Position numbers and translations under genes: made by a program. The notes under the pieces were generated by a model. The model made no database searches, was not told the DNA's origin, and was given only the letters and a program-made list of their open reading frames with translations. From Ectopseudomonas mendocina (GTDB lineage Bacteria > Pseudomonadota > Gammaproteobacteria > Pseudomonadales > Pseudomonadaceae): a DNA stretch of 64,000 bases. This document shows positions 46,788 through 56,039 of the stretch, in pieces; position 1 is the first letter of the stretch, and each line of letters starts with the position of its first letter. The stretch is from contig NZ_SCFY01000009.1 in the NCBI RefSeq assembly GCF_007049795.1, positions 1 through 64,000 on the forward strand. The letters are read 5' to 3'.

Positions 46788-48389
46788 TTAATTAGTTTTT
46801 TGGGCCATAGATTTGACTACGCTAGCCCAAGCATTTTCTATTTCATCTTTGTTGTATTCATTTGCCAATTCATCATTGAGAATGTGCCTATTAACACCAT
46901 TGGAAAACTCTACATGTAAAATATCATTCAAGTAATCAATCTGGATTTTCTTGATGATGTTTTTTAGTTCATTGTTGTATTGAACTCTTTTTTCAATTGC
47001 TTCTTGTGATTTGTCATAGATGATTTTTTCTATGTCAATTTCTTTTAAGTCATAGAATGACTTGAATGAAGAAATAATTTTATTGAGTTCTTTATTTTTG
47101 ATTTCAATTTCATCATCAAGTTTTATGATGCTATTTTCTAAATCAACAATAATCTCATTGTATGTTTCTGGAATGGTTTCACCTTCCATAATCATCTTTT
47201 TGATTTGTGATTTAAAATCATCAAGGCGATTAGAGATTTTGGTTTTTTGGTTCTGCAATTTCATCAATTCATTTTTGATTTCATCTGCATTGGTATTTTC
47301 TTCTAATAGGGTTCCAATATTGATGCCGTTAGTGAATTTAAAAAATCGGCCAAATACTTTTTTACCTCTAATTGACTGCTGGCCTTTTAAACCACATTTG
47401 CCTGTCATCGAGTTTGTGCAAATGAAATAATCTCTTTCACCTTTGTTCATGTAGCGAATAGTTCCGCCACAAAAACGGCAAAAAATCAAATCACGAAAAA
47501 CATTATATCGCTGTGCTGAATATCTTCCCGAAAAAGGTTTTCGGGAGGTAATGACTGATTGAACCTTTAAAAATAAATCTTCATCTATTACCTGCGGGTA
47601 ATAATCTGGAATGGGATTTCCTTCATCTTTTCTAATGAGCCGACCATTTTCGTTGTAATGAATTTTTTGGGGTTGATGCTCACCAATTAACTTTCTATTA
47701 CTCAATAGATATTGAGCCTGATGAATAGCAAGTTTTTCACCATAAAGTGAATTATATTCTTTGGTTGCTTCCTGTAATCCTTTGGAAAGGGAAAGCCTGA
47801 AAAGTGTTCTTATTCTGTCTATTTTTACTTCATCAATGATGAATGTGTTGTTTTCTACTTTTAACCAATTAGGAACTTTTTTAGTGACGATTTCACCATT
47901 GTGCATTTTATCTCTATTGAGTTTCCAAGCCTTGCTTGAAAAATCGCTTTTACGCTGACTTTCTGCGTTAGCCCTTTCAAACTCTACAAGGGCAGTAATC
48001 CAATCGCCAAAATCAAGATTATCTGCGTCATAAATCTTGTTTTTATCAAGAATGACTATTTTGATGCCTGAAAATAGAAGATCCGTAAAAATCTTATTAC
48101 TGCGAACGATTTTGTCTCTTGAAAGGCGATCAAAGTTCTCAATCAATAAATAAGAACCTTTCTCAATTTCTCCTTTCCTTACCTCTTTGAGAAACTGACC
48201 TAAAACACCTTCTGATCCTGCGTGTTTACTGTGAAAAGCACTCGTTCCGGCGTCTTCAAGGTGTCGATCTACCTCCAAGCCGTGCTTGGCTACAAAAGCC
48301 TCTATAAGCCCATTTTGGCGGGTTCTGGTGCTTCCATCTTCCTGACGGGTAGATGAGAAACGCACATAAGGAAAGCACTTTTTGGTCAT
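46788..48389 (-). CDS. Large serine recombinase (integrase/excisionase)
   Basis: This 533-residue recombinase has a resolvase-type catalytic domain (YVRFSSTRQ with probable catalytic Ser12; LLIENFDRLSRD), a Recombinase domain (about 170-280), a zinc ribbon (FCRFCGGTIRY then FICTNSMTGKCG) and a coiled-coil tail (about 375-470), the standard large serine recombinase layout. It should integrate the element by joining attP and attB with a 2-bp crossover. Start ATG 48389 is 46 bp from the right junction, so the promoter lies in the att region and could change between circular and integrated states. Confidence 0.94.
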   Translation of the reverse strand: MTKKCFPYVRFSSTRQEDGSTRTRQNGLIEAFVAKHGLEVDRHLEDAGTSAFHSKHAGSEGVLGQFLKEVRKGEIEKGSYLLIENFDRLSRDKIVRSNKIFTDLLFSGIKIVILDKNKIYDADNLDFGDWITALVEFERANAESQRKSDFSSKAWKLNRDKMHNGEIVTKKVPNWLKVENNTFIIDEVKIDRIRTLFRLSLSKGLQEATKEYNSLYGEKLAIHQAQYLLSNRKLIGEHQPQKIHYNENGRLIRKDEGNPIPDYYPQVIDEDLFLKVQSVITSRKPFSGRYSAQRYNVFRDLIFCRFCGGTIRYMNKGERDYFICTNSMTGKCGLKGQQSIRGKKVFGRFFKFTNGINIGTLLEENTNADEIKNELMKLQNQKTKISNRLDDFKSQIKKMIMEGETIPETYNEIIVDLENSIIKLDDEIEIKNKELNKIISSFKSFYDLKEIDIEKIIYDKSQEAIEKRVQYNNELKNIIKKIQIDYLNDILHVEFSNGVNRHILNDELANEYNKDEIENAWASVVKSMAQKTN

Positions 48390-48419
48390 TTTTTAACCAA
48401 TCTTGGAGAGTGGAACTAA

Positions 48420-48450
48420 TAACATAACATGTCTGCATCTACTGCTTCGC
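48420..48450 (+). other. attR junction
   Basis: Element TAACATAACATGT is joined to CTG (48433-48435) and then chromosomal CATCTACTGC, which resumes the radical SAM reading frame as IYCFARPTHAYW after a TGC Cys codon whose first two bases come from the shared CTG. Predicted attP: ACATAACATGT-CTG-GGTATGCT. Confidence 0.8.
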
Positions 48451-49264
48451 CAGGCCAACTCACGCCTATTGGGACATGTCGCCCGGCATCGACTTCGAAA
48501 CCCGCCTGATCGCCAAGACCAATCTTGCCGAGCGCCTCGAAGAGCAGTTGCAGAAGCCCGGCTACGTGCCGCAGCCGATTGCCCTTGGCATGAATACCGA
48601 CGCCTACCAGCCCATCGAGCGTGAACAGCGCCTGACCCGCCAGACCCTGGAAATCCTGCTGCGCTACAAGCACCCGCTGCACCTGATCACCAAGGGCTCG
48701 CTGATCCTGCGCGACCTCGACCTGCTCAGCGAGCTGGCCCAGCACAACCTGGTCAGCGTGGCCTTCAGCCTGACCACCCTGGATGACGAACTGAAACGCA
48801 TCATGGAGCCGCGTACCGCCGCCCCAGCTGCTCGCCTGCGTGCCATGCACACGCTGCACGAGGCAGGTGTTCCGGTGAGCGTGATGTGCGCGCCGATGAT
48901 TCCACAGATCAACGATATGGAGCTGGAGGCGCTGCTGGAAGCCGCCCGTGATGCCGGTGCTCGCTCGGCCGGCTACGTGCTGCTGCGCCTGCCGCTGGAG
49001 ATCGCCGGGTTGTTCGAGGAGTGGCTGCAAGTGCACTTTCCGGATCGCGCCGCGCACGTGATGAGCCTGATTCGCCAGAGCCGCGGCGGCAGGAACTACG
49101 ACAGCCGCTTCGGCAGCCGCATGCGTGGCGAGGGCCAGTTTGCCGAGCTGCTGCAACAGCGTTTCCGCCTGGCTCGACGCAAGCTTGGCCTGGATCGCCG
49201 CGAGGGTTTTGCGCTGGACTGCTCGCAGTTCTGCCCGCCCGGTGCGCAATTGAGCCTGCTCTGA
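48436..49264 (+). pseudogene. PA0069-type radical SAM protein, 3' fragment
   Basis: This is the rest of the gene whose start is at 40419. It supplies the second and third cluster cysteines (CIYC) and the whole barrel: SPGIDFETRLIAKTNLAERL, GYVPQPIALGMNTDAYQPIE, LITKGSLILRDLDLL and so on to LDCSQFCPPGAQLSLL. Its only possible start, ATG 48476, would give a 262-residue protein without any cluster cysteine. Similarity of the intact protein to spore photoproduct lyase plus the LexA box suggest a DNA-repair role. Confidence 0.92.
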
Positions 49265-49417
49265 ACCTACGCTGAGTCTTGATGGTCTCCAGCCCTGAAT
49301 AAAGACGAACCTGCCAGTTGTCGCTCGACTTGCCGAAGGCGACACTTGCGTGTGACTCGCACCCCGCTGCCGCTGTCGTTTTAGCAGCGTATTTTCGATA
49401 ACAAAGAGGTTCAGGGC

Positions 49418-50146
49418 ATGCCTTACAAACACCAGGTGATTCCGCTTCAGACCCACGAGGGCAACGAGACCGCCGATCAGGCGCTGCACAGCATCGTCGA
49501 TGGCTTCAAGCGCTTTCGCAACGAGGTCTTCCCGCAGCAGGAAGAGCTGTTCAAGAAGCTCGCCACCGCCCAGAACCCCCGCGCCATGTTCATCACCTGC
49601 GCCGACTCGCGCGTGGTGCCGGAACTGATCACGCAAAGCTCGCCCGGCGACCTGTTCGTCAACCGCAACGTCGGTAACGTGGTGCCGGCCTACGGGCAGA
49701 TGATGGGCGGCGTCTCCACCGCCATCGAATACGCGGTGATGGCTCTGGGCGTGCAGCACATCGTCGTTTGCGGTCACTCCGACTGCGGCGCGATGAAGGC
49801 CGTGCTCAACCCGGCATCGCTGGAAACCATGCCCACGGTAAAAGCCTGGTTGCGCCATGCCGAGGTCGCCCGCAGCGTGGTGGCAGAGAACTGCAACTGC
49901 AGCGACGACAAGGAAACCCTGGCGGTGCTCACCGAAGAAAACGTGGTGGCGCAGCTCAACCACCTGTGCACGCACCCGTCGGTAGCGGCCAAGCTGGCGC
50001 GCGGCCAGTTGTTCATCCATGGCTGGGTGTACGACATCGAAACCAGCCAGATCAAGGCCTACGATGCCGAGCTGGGCAGCTTCCTGCCGCTCGACGGCGA
50101 CAAGATCCCGATGGCCACACCGCGCTCGCGCTTCCCGCAGGACTGA
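49418..50146 (+). CDS. can: Beta-class carbonic anhydrase
   Basis: This 242-residue enzyme interconverts CO2 and bicarbonate. Zinc ligands are visible in CADSRVVP (Cys61, Asp63) and CGHSDCGAM (His120, Cys123). AAAGAGG lies upstream of ATG 49418. Just 250 bases on lie the pyruvate carboxylase genes, which use bicarbonate, so local co-operation is plausible although they are on opposite strands. Confidence 0.95.
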   Translation: MPYKHQVIPLQTHEGNETADQALHSIVDGFKRFRNEVFPQQEELFKKLATAQNPRAMFITCADSRVVPELITQSSPGDLFVNRNVGNVVPAYGQMMGGVSTAIEYAVMALGVQHIVVCGHSDCGAMKAVLNPASLETMPTVKAWLRHAEVARSVVAENCNCSDDKETLAVLTEENVVAQLNHLCTHPSVAAKLARGQLFIHGWVYDIETSQIKAYDAELGSFLPLDGDKIPMATPRSRFPQD

Positions 50147-50151
50147 AACGC

Positions 50152-50179
50152 GCCGGCCGGAGTCAAGGCTCCGGCCGGC
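50152..50179 (+). terminator. Stem-loop after carbonic anhydrase gene
   Basis: A perfect 11-bp stem (GCCGGCCGGAG with CTCCGGCCGGC) surrounds a six-base loop but has no T-run. Weak or Rho-assisted terminator, or an mRNA 3' stabilizer. Confidence 0.5.
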
Positions 50180-50266
50180 TGAAGGGAAAAGGCCATGCCC
50201 CGCGCAAGCGGTGCTGATCGCCTGCGCTGTGCTTGCGCACTTGGGGCATGACCAGAGAACTGCAGT

Positions 50267-50288
50267 AAAAAAGGAGCCTTGCGGCTCC
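50267..50288 (-). terminator. Second terminator downstream of pycB
   Basis: GGAGCC, loop TTGC, GGCTCC; on the minus strand it is followed by T6. Backs up the terminator at 50333-50389. Confidence 0.7.
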
Positions 50289-50332
50289 CGGGTCTCAAAC
50301 CCTGTGGCGCCTCATGCGAAGCGCCTGCGAAT

Positions 50333-50389
50333 AAAAAAGGAGCCCGGGTTACGCCCCGTCAAACTTGCCCATCCAACAGGCCGGGCTCC
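50333..50389 (-). terminator. First terminator downstream of pycB
   Basis: GGAGCCCGG (50339-50347) pairs with CCGGGCTCC (50381-50389) around a 33-base loop. On the minus strand TTTTTTAT follows. Located 8 bases after the stop codon. Confidence 0.7.
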
Positions 50390-50396
50390 ATAGAGG

Positions 50397-52208
50397 TTAA
50401 CCTTCGATTTCCACCAGTACTTCGCCCGGATTGACGCGGTCGCCCTTGGCCACGTGAACGGCCTTGACGGTGCCGGCAATCGGCGCCTGTACTTCGGTTT
50501 CCATCTTCATTGCTTCGGTGATCAGCACCGCCTGACCCGCCTTGACCGTGTCACCTTCCTTGACCAGTACATCGACGATGTTGCCTGGCATGGTGGTGGA
50601 GACGTCGCCCGGTGCAGCGGCCTGCTTGCGCTTGCCACCGCTGCCTGCGACGAAATCGTTGAGCGGCTCGAACACCACTTCTTCCGGCATGCCGTCGATG
50701 GACAGGTAGAAGTGGCGCTTGCCGTCACCCTTGACGCCAACACCGGTGATGTCCACGCGGTAGCTTTCGCCATGCACGTCGACCACGAACTCGGTCGGCA
50801 CGCCTTCACCGCCGACTGGCGCGGCCTTGCCCTGACCGTTCGGCATGGGCAGCAGCTCTTCCGGCTTGAGGGTGCCGGCCGCGCGCTCTTCGAGGAACTT
50901 GCGCCCGATATCGGGGAACATGGCGAAGGTCAGCACGTCCTCTTCGGACTTGGCCAGGCTGCCGATTTCTTCACGCAGGCGCGCCAACTCTGGCTTGAGC
51001 AGGTCGGCCGGGCGCACGTCGATCACTTCTTCGCTGCCGATGGCCTGCTTGCGCAGTTGCTCATCGACCTTGCCCGGCGCCCTGCCGTAGCGGCCCTGCA
51101 GGTAAAGCTTCACTTCGTTGGTGATGGTCTTGTAGCGCTCGCCGGCCAGCACGTTGAAGAACGCCTGGGTGCCGACGATCTGCGAGGTCGGGGTGACCAG
51201 CGGCGGGAAACCGAGGTCGGCACGCACGCGCGGAATCTCTTCCAGCACTTCGTTCATGCGGTTCAGCGCACCCTGCTCCTTGAGCTGGTTGGCCAGGTTG
51301 GAAATCATCCCGCCCGGCACCTGGTTGACCTGCACGCGGGTATCCACGCCGGTGAACTCGCTCTCGAACTGGTGGTACTTCTTGCGCACGGCATGGAAGT
51401 ACATGCCGATTTCCTGGATCAGCTCCAGATCCAGGCCGGTGTCGAACTCGCTGCCCTTGAGCGCGGCGACCATCGACTCGGTGCCCGGATGGCTGGTGCC
51501 CCAGGCCAGGCTGGAGATGGCGGTGTCGATATGGTCGGCACCCGCTTCGATGGCCTTGAGCTGGCACATCGAGCCGAGACCGGCGGTGTCGTGACTGTGG
51601 ATGAACACCGGCAGGTCGACTTCGCTCTTCAGCGCCTTGACCAGTTCGAAGGTGGCGTACGGCGTGAGCAGGCCGGCCATGTCCTTGATCGCGATGGAGT
51701 CGATGCCCATCGCCTGCATGGCCTTGGCCTGGGCGACGAAGGCCTCGTTGGTGTGCACCGGGCTGGTGGTGTAGGCGATGGTGCCCTGGGCATGCTTGCC
51801 GGCAGCCTTGACCGCCTCGATGGCCACGCGCAGGTTACGCACGTCGTTCATCGCATCGAAGATGCGGAACACGTCGATGCCGTTGACCGCAGCCTTGGCC
51901 ACGAACGCCTTGACCACGTCATCGCTGTAATGGCGGTAGCCGAGCAGGTTCTGCCCGCGCAGGAGCATCTGCAGGCGGGTATTGGGCAACGCCGCCTTGA
52001 GCTGGCGCAGACGCTCCCACGGGTCTTCCTTGAGGAAGCGCACGCAAGAGTCGAAGGTGGCGCCGCCCCAGACTTCCAGCGACCAGTAGCCGACGCGGTC
52101 GAGCTTGTCGCAGATCGGCAGCATGTCTTCGGTGCGCATGCGCGTGGCCAGCAGCGACTGGTGGGCATCGCGCAGGACGGTATCGGTAACGGTGATCTTC
52201 TTGCTCAT
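50397..52208 (-). CDS. pycB: Pyruvate carboxylase subunit B (oxaloacetate decarboxylase alpha-like)
   Basis: This 603-residue carboxyltransferase/biotin carrier subunit makes oxaloacetate from pyruvate and carboxybiotin. The N-terminal barrel has TDTVLRDAHQSLLATRMRTE and FVFIHSHDTAGLG-like metal ligands; the C-terminus ends in the biotinyl domain with EAMKMETEVQAP (Lys biotinylated). A longer linker region (about 430-530) precedes the biotinyl domain. Often labelled oadA, but next to a biotin carboxylase and without sodium-pump subunits it acts in two-subunit pyruvate carboxylase. Confidence 0.94.
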   Translation of the reverse strand: MSKKITVTDTVLRDAHQSLLATRMRTEDMLPICDKLDRVGYWSLEVWGGATFDSCVRFLKEDPWERLRQLKAALPNTRLQMLLRGQNLLGYRHYSDDVVKAFVAKAAVNGIDVFRIFDAMNDVRNLRVAIEAVKAAGKHAQGTIAYTTSPVHTNEAFVAQAKAMQAMGIDSIAIKDMAGLLTPYATFELVKALKSEVDLPVFIHSHDTAGLGSMCQLKAIEAGADHIDTAISSLAWGTSHPGTESMVAALKGSEFDTGLDLELIQEIGMYFHAVRKKYHQFESEFTGVDTRVQVNQVPGGMISNLANQLKEQGALNRMNEVLEEIPRVRADLGFPPLVTPTSQIVGTQAFFNVLAGERYKTITNEVKLYLQGRYGRAPGKVDEQLRKQAIGSEEVIDVRPADLLKPELARLREEIGSLAKSEEDVLTFAMFPDIGRKFLEERAAGTLKPEELLPMPNGQGKAAPVGGEGVPTEFVVDVHGESYRVDITGVGVKGDGKRHFYLSIDGMPEEVVFEPLNDFVAGSGGKRKQAAAPGDVSTTMPGNIVDVLVKEGDTVKAGQAVLITEAMKMETEVQAPIAGTVKAVHVAKGDRVNPGEVLVEIEG

Positions 52209-52216
52209 GATGTCCC

Positions 52217-53632
52217 CTACAGGCCCGCGTGGGCAGCGATGGCGGTGGCGATGGCGATGGCCAGGTGCGACGGGTTGCGCTTGATCGAGTACTGGGTCAG
52301 TTCCGGGTGGCTTTCGACGAAGCTGGTATTGAACTGGCCGCTACGGAATTCCGGGTTACGCAGGATTTCCTGGTAATAAGGCGCGGTGGTGCGCACGCCC
52401 TGCACGCGCATGTCGTCCAGTGCGCGCAGGCCACGATCCATCGCCTCTTCCCAGGTCAGCGCCCAGACGATCAGCTTCAGGCACATCGAGTCGTAATAGG
52501 GCGGAATGGTGTAACCGGTGTAGATCGCCGTGTCGGTGCGCACGCCAGGGCCGCCGGGGGCGTAGTAACGGGTGATCTTGCCGAACGAGGGCAGGAAATT
52601 GTTCTTCGGGTCCTCGGCGTTGATACGGAACTGCAGGGCATAACCACGGTGGATGATGTCTTCCTGCTTGACCGACAACGGCAGGCCGCTGGCGATGCGG
52701 ATCTGCTCGCGAACGATGTCGATGCCGGTGATTTCCTCGGTGATGGTGTGCTCCACCTGCACCCGGGTGTTCATCTCCATGAAGTACACCTCGCCTTCGG
52801 CGAGCAGGAACTCCACGGTGCCGGCGTTCTCGTAGCCCACCGCCTGCGCGGCGCGCACGGCCAGGTCGCCGATATAGGCGCGCTGCTCGGGAGTGAGCTG
52901 CGGGCTCGGGGCGATTTCGATCAGCTTCTGGTTACGGCGCTGGATCGAGCAATCGCGCTCGTACAGATGCACGGTGTTGCCAAAGCTGTCGGCGAGGATC
53001 TGCGCCTCGATGTGCTTCGGATTGACGATGCATTTTTCCAGGAAGACTTCGGCGCTGCCGAAGGCCTTGGTCGCCTCGGAGATCACCCGCGGGTAGGCCT
53101 GTTCCAGCTCCTCACGGCTGTTGCAGCGGCGGATACCACGACCTCCGCCACCGGAGGTGGCCTTGAGCATTACCGGGTAGCCAATGCGCTCGGCTTCACG
53201 CAGGGCTTCGGCCAGGTCGGCGACGTTGCCTTCAGTGCCGGGGGTGCAGGGCACGCCAGCGGCCATCATGCTGCGGCGGGCTTCGGTCTTGTCGCCCATG
53301 CGGCGGATGACTTCCGCGCTCGGCCCTATGAATTTGATCCCACGTTCGGCGCAGATCTCTGCAAGTTCGGCGTTTTCAGAAAGAAAACCGTAACCAGGGT
53401 GCAGCGCATCGCAGCCGGTTTCCACGGCCAGATTGACCAGCTTGCGCGGGTTCAGATAGCCAGCCAGCGGGTCTTCACCAATGCTGTGCGCTTCGTCGGC
53501 ACGCTTGACGTGCAACGCATGACGGTCCGCATCGGAGTAGATCGCCACCGAGCGGATACCCATCTCGGCGCATGCTCGCACGATGCGGACGGCAATCTCA
53601 CCACGGTTGGCGATCAGTATTTTTCTTATCAC
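52217..53632 (-). CDS. pycA: Pyruvate carboxylase subunit A (biotin carboxylase)
   Basis: This 471-residue biotin carboxylase uses ATP and bicarbonate to carboxylate biotin on PycB. The N-terminus IRKILIANRGEIAVRIVRAC, the glycine-rich ATP loop KATSGGGGRGIRRC, and MEMNTRVQVEHTITEEITGI are classical ATP-grasp features. The start is GTG 53632 (VIRKILIANRGE). The next gene starts 9 bases after its stop, so the two form one operon. It is divergent from the LysR gene. Confidence 0.95.
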   Translation of the reverse strand: MIRKILIANRGEIAVRIVRACAEMGIRSVAIYSDADRHALHVKRADEAHSIGEDPLAGYLNPRKLVNLAVETGCDALHPGYGFLSENAELAEICAERGIKFIGPSAEVIRRMGDKTEARRSMMAAGVPCTPGTEGNVADLAEALREAERIGYPVMLKATSGGGGRGIRRCNSREELEQAYPRVISEATKAFGSAEVFLEKCIVNPKHIEAQILADSFGNTVHLYERDCSIQRRNQKLIEIAPSPQLTPEQRAYIGDLAVRAAQAVGYENAGTVEFLLAEGEVYFMEMNTRVQVEHTITEEITGIDIVREQIRIASGLPLSVKQEDIIHRGYALQFRINAEDPKNNFLPSFGKITRYYAPGGPGVRTDTAIYTGYTIPPYYDSMCLKLIVWALTWEEAMDRGLRALDDMRVQGVRTTAPYYQEILRNPEFRSGQFNTSFVESHPELTQYSIKRNPSHLAIAIATAIAAHAGL

Positions 53633-53786
53633 GATCCAATCCTCAGCGCAGAGCTGCAAGGGCCGCTGCAACAGTTGGTTGCAAACGTGGTGAAACCCTA
53701 TCCGGCTGTACGAATTAACAAAAATGAATAATTATTTGATCGTGCATAAGTAATTACTTATGAATTGATCGAACGAGGGCGAAAAC

Positions 53787-54761
53787 GTGCGTAAAACCCT
53801 GCTGCGCATGACGCTGCGCCAGCTTCAGGTGTTCCGGGCGGTGTGCGAACACGGCTCCTACAGCCGCGCAGCCGAGGACATGTCACTGACCCAACCGGCC
53901 GTGAGCCTGCAGATTCGTCAGCTGGAGGAGCTGGTCGGCCAGCCCTTATTCGATTATGTCGGCAAGAAGCTTTACCTGACCGAAGCAGCCGAGGCACTCA
54001 AACGGGCCAGCAGCGATATCTTCGGCCGCCTGGAAAGCCTGGATATGCAGCTGTCAGACCTGCAAGGCTCACTGCAGGGGCAGCTCAACCTGTGCATCGA
54101 ATCCAGCGCCAAGTACTTCATTCCCCACCTGTTCGCCGAATTTCGCCGCCAATACCCGGATGTCATCCTCAACCTCACGGTGGTCAACCACGCTCTGGTG
54201 GTGCGCCGCCTGACCCAGAGCCGCGACGACCTGATGATCATGAGTCAGGTACCGCAGGACATGGCGCTGGACTTCATGCCCTTCCTCAACAACACGATCA
54301 TCGCCGTGGCGCCGCCCGATCACCCGCTGTGCGAGGCGGACAGCCTGCAGTTGCAGGACCTCAGCGCCTACCCACTGCTGATCCGCGAAAGCGGCTCGGG
54401 CACTCGCCGCGCCTGCGAGGAGTACTGTCACCAGAAACGCGCACACTTCCCGCATACGTTGGAAATCGGCTCGCTGGAGTCGCAGCGCGAAGCGGTGCTG
54501 GCAGGCCTTGGCATTGCCCTGCTACCGCGTGATGCCGTGCGCCTGGAGTTACAGCATGGCCTGCTGCGCGAGCTGCCGGTGGCCGAATTGCCCTTGCAGC
54601 GCAGTTGGTGCGTGGTGAATATCCGCGGTCGCCGCCTGTCCCCGGTGGCGCAGGCCTTCGTCGACTTCATCCGCACCGAGCGCGCGCGCATCGTCAAACT
54701 GGCTGAACGCTTTCAGGCCAGCAGCGCAGGATCGGGCAAGAATCTCGCAGGATCGGCCTAA
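53787..54761 (+). CDS. pycR: LysR-type regulator PycR-like
   Basis: This 324-residue LysR protein has its helix-turn-helix in CEHGSYSRAAEDMSLTQPAV followed by SLQIRQLEELVG. Start is GTG 53787 (VRKTLLRMTLRQLQVFRAV); ATG 53808 is the alternative. It is divergent from pycA across a roughly 150-bp AT-rich intergenic region and is the expected regulator of the pyruvate carboxylase genes, as in other pseudomonads. Confidence 0.88.
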   Translation: MRKTLLRMTLRQLQVFRAVCEHGSYSRAAEDMSLTQPAVSLQIRQLEELVGQPLFDYVGKKLYLTEAAEALKRASSDIFGRLESLDMQLSDLQGSLQGQLNLCIESSAKYFIPHLFAEFRRQYPDVILNLTVVNHALVVRRLTQSRDDLMIMSQVPQDMALDFMPFLNNTIIAVAPPDHPLCEADSLQLQDLSAYPLLIRESGSGTRRACEEYCHQKRAHFPHTLEIGSLESQREAVLAGLGIALLPRDAVRLELQHGLLRELPVAELPLQRSWCVVNIRGRRLSPVAQAFVDFIRTERARIVKLAERFQASSAGSGKNLAGSA

Positions 54762-54832
54762 CCCTTCTTAACTGGCATACGGGACATTGGCAGCCTGGGA
54801 TCGCTCCACCAAAACCTGCCTGGGAGAAACCT

Positions 54833-56020
54833 ATGCTGTCGGGAATCAGCGCCCTGCTCGGCGCCATCAGCGCGCTCGAACGCGACAACGGCCAGGCCGT
54901 GCTCGCCACCGTGGTCAAGGTCGAAGGCTCGGCCTACCGCCGCCCCGGCGCGCGCATGCTGATCCCGCTCTACGGCGGCACCGTGGGCACCATCAGCGGC
55001 GGCTGCCTGGAGTCCGAGGTAGCGAAGAAGGCCTGGTGGCTGACAGATAGTGGCGACGCCGTGATCCGCCGCTACAGCACGGCCACCCAGGACGACGATG
55101 ATGATCAGGACGCCGCACTGACCTTCGGCCTCGGCTGCAACGGCACCGTGCACGTATTGCTCGAACGCCACAGCGCGGAAAAGCCGCTGGCGGTGCTCGA
55201 GTTGCTGCGCCAGGTGCGCGAAAGCGGCCAGGCCGGGGCGGTCGCCACGGTGATCGGCAGCTATCGCAACGCCCGTGTACGCGTAGGCGAGCGTCTGTAT
55301 CTGCATCCATCACTGAGCGACGGCAGGCGCCTACTCGATTCCGCACTCGACGCCGAGGTTCGCGCCGATCTGCAACGAACCCTGACCGATGGCCGCTCCT
55401 CGCTGCGCAGCTACCGTGATGAGCGTGGCGAGATCGAGGTGTTCTGCGAATACCTGGCGCCGCAACGGCGGCTGGTGATCTTCGGCGCCGGCCATGATGC
55501 GCAGCCGCTGACGCACATGGCAAAACTGCTGGACTGGCACGTCACCGTGGTCGATGGCCGCGCCCATTTCGCCCGCGCGGAGCGCTTTCCCGATGCCGAC
55601 ACCGTGCTGCAGATCGCTGCCCGCCCACCTTACGAGCTGCACACACTCACCGACGGCGCCATGGTGGCGATCATGAGCCACAGCTACAGTCAGGATCGCC
55701 ATTGGCTGGGCAGCGTATTGCTGGGCGCGCCTGCCTATATCGGCCAACTGGGACCACGTGACCGCACCGAACGCCTGCTGGATGAGATTCGCCAACACAG
55801 CGCGCAGTTACCAGCGCTGGAGCGCCTGCACTATCCCATCGGCCTGGATATTGGCGGCGATACACCGGAGAGCGTGGCCACGGCGATCCTCGCCGAGATG
55901 ACGGCCGCCATTAACCAGCGCACAGGCGGCATGCTCAAGCATCGCCAGGCGGCGATCCATACGCCAACGCCGCAGGGCGCAAGCGAGCTGGAAGCAGCAT
56001 CCCGTCTGACCGCCCTCTGA
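54833..56020 (+). CDS. xdhC: XdhC/CoxF-family molybdoenzyme maturation protein
   Basis: This 395-residue protein has the N-terminal XdhC/CoxI domain (VKVEGSAYRRPGARMLIPLY and GTISGGCLESEVAKKAW) and a C-terminal Rossmann domain with RLVIFGAGHDAQPLTHMAKL. Such proteins bind molybdenum cofactor, add the sulfur ligand and insert it into xanthine-oxidase-family enzymes. The target is probably the molybdoenzyme encoded convergently at 56159-58872. GGAG precedes the start. Confidence 0.9.
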   Translation: MLSGISALLGAISALERDNGQAVLATVVKVEGSAYRRPGARMLIPLYGGTVGTISGGCLESEVAKKAWWLTDSGDAVIRRYSTATQDDDDDQDAALTFGLGCNGTVHVLLERHSAEKPLAVLELLRQVRESGQAGAVATVIGSYRNARVRVGERLYLHPSLSDGRRLLDSALDAEVRADLQRTLTDGRSSLRSYRDERGEIEVFCEYLAPQRRLVIFGAGHDAQPLTHMAKLLDWHVTVVDGRAHFARAERFPDADTVLQIAARPPYELHTLTDGAMVAIMSHSYSQDRHWLGSVLLGAPAYIGQLGPRDRTERLLDEIRQHSAQLPALERLHYPIGLDIGGDTPESVATAILAEMTAAINQRTGGMLKHRQAAIHTPTPQGASELEAASRLTAL

Positions 56021-56039
56021 GCGCACCCGACACGATTGC

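Larger units (their letters stand above)
40652..48435. mobile_element. AT-rich integrative mobilizable element with gpA-like Rep and large serine recombinase
   Basis: This segment of about 7784 bp is strikingly richer in A and T than its surroundings and splits a radical SAM gene. It carries a Rep endonuclease, two small ORFs, a secreted-protein gene, a relaxase, a MobC-like protein and a large serine recombinase, the last reading inward from the right end. Only CTG is shared by the two junctions (40649-40651 and 48433-48435), as expected from serine integrases, which leave very short direct repeats and no long att core. No type IV secretion genes are present, so transfer would need a helper. 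No antibiotic-resistance gene is seen. Confidence 0.9.

Noticed and set aside
50454..53731. Long plus-strand frames opposite pycB and pycA
   Set aside because: Antisense shadows of conserved biotin enzymes.
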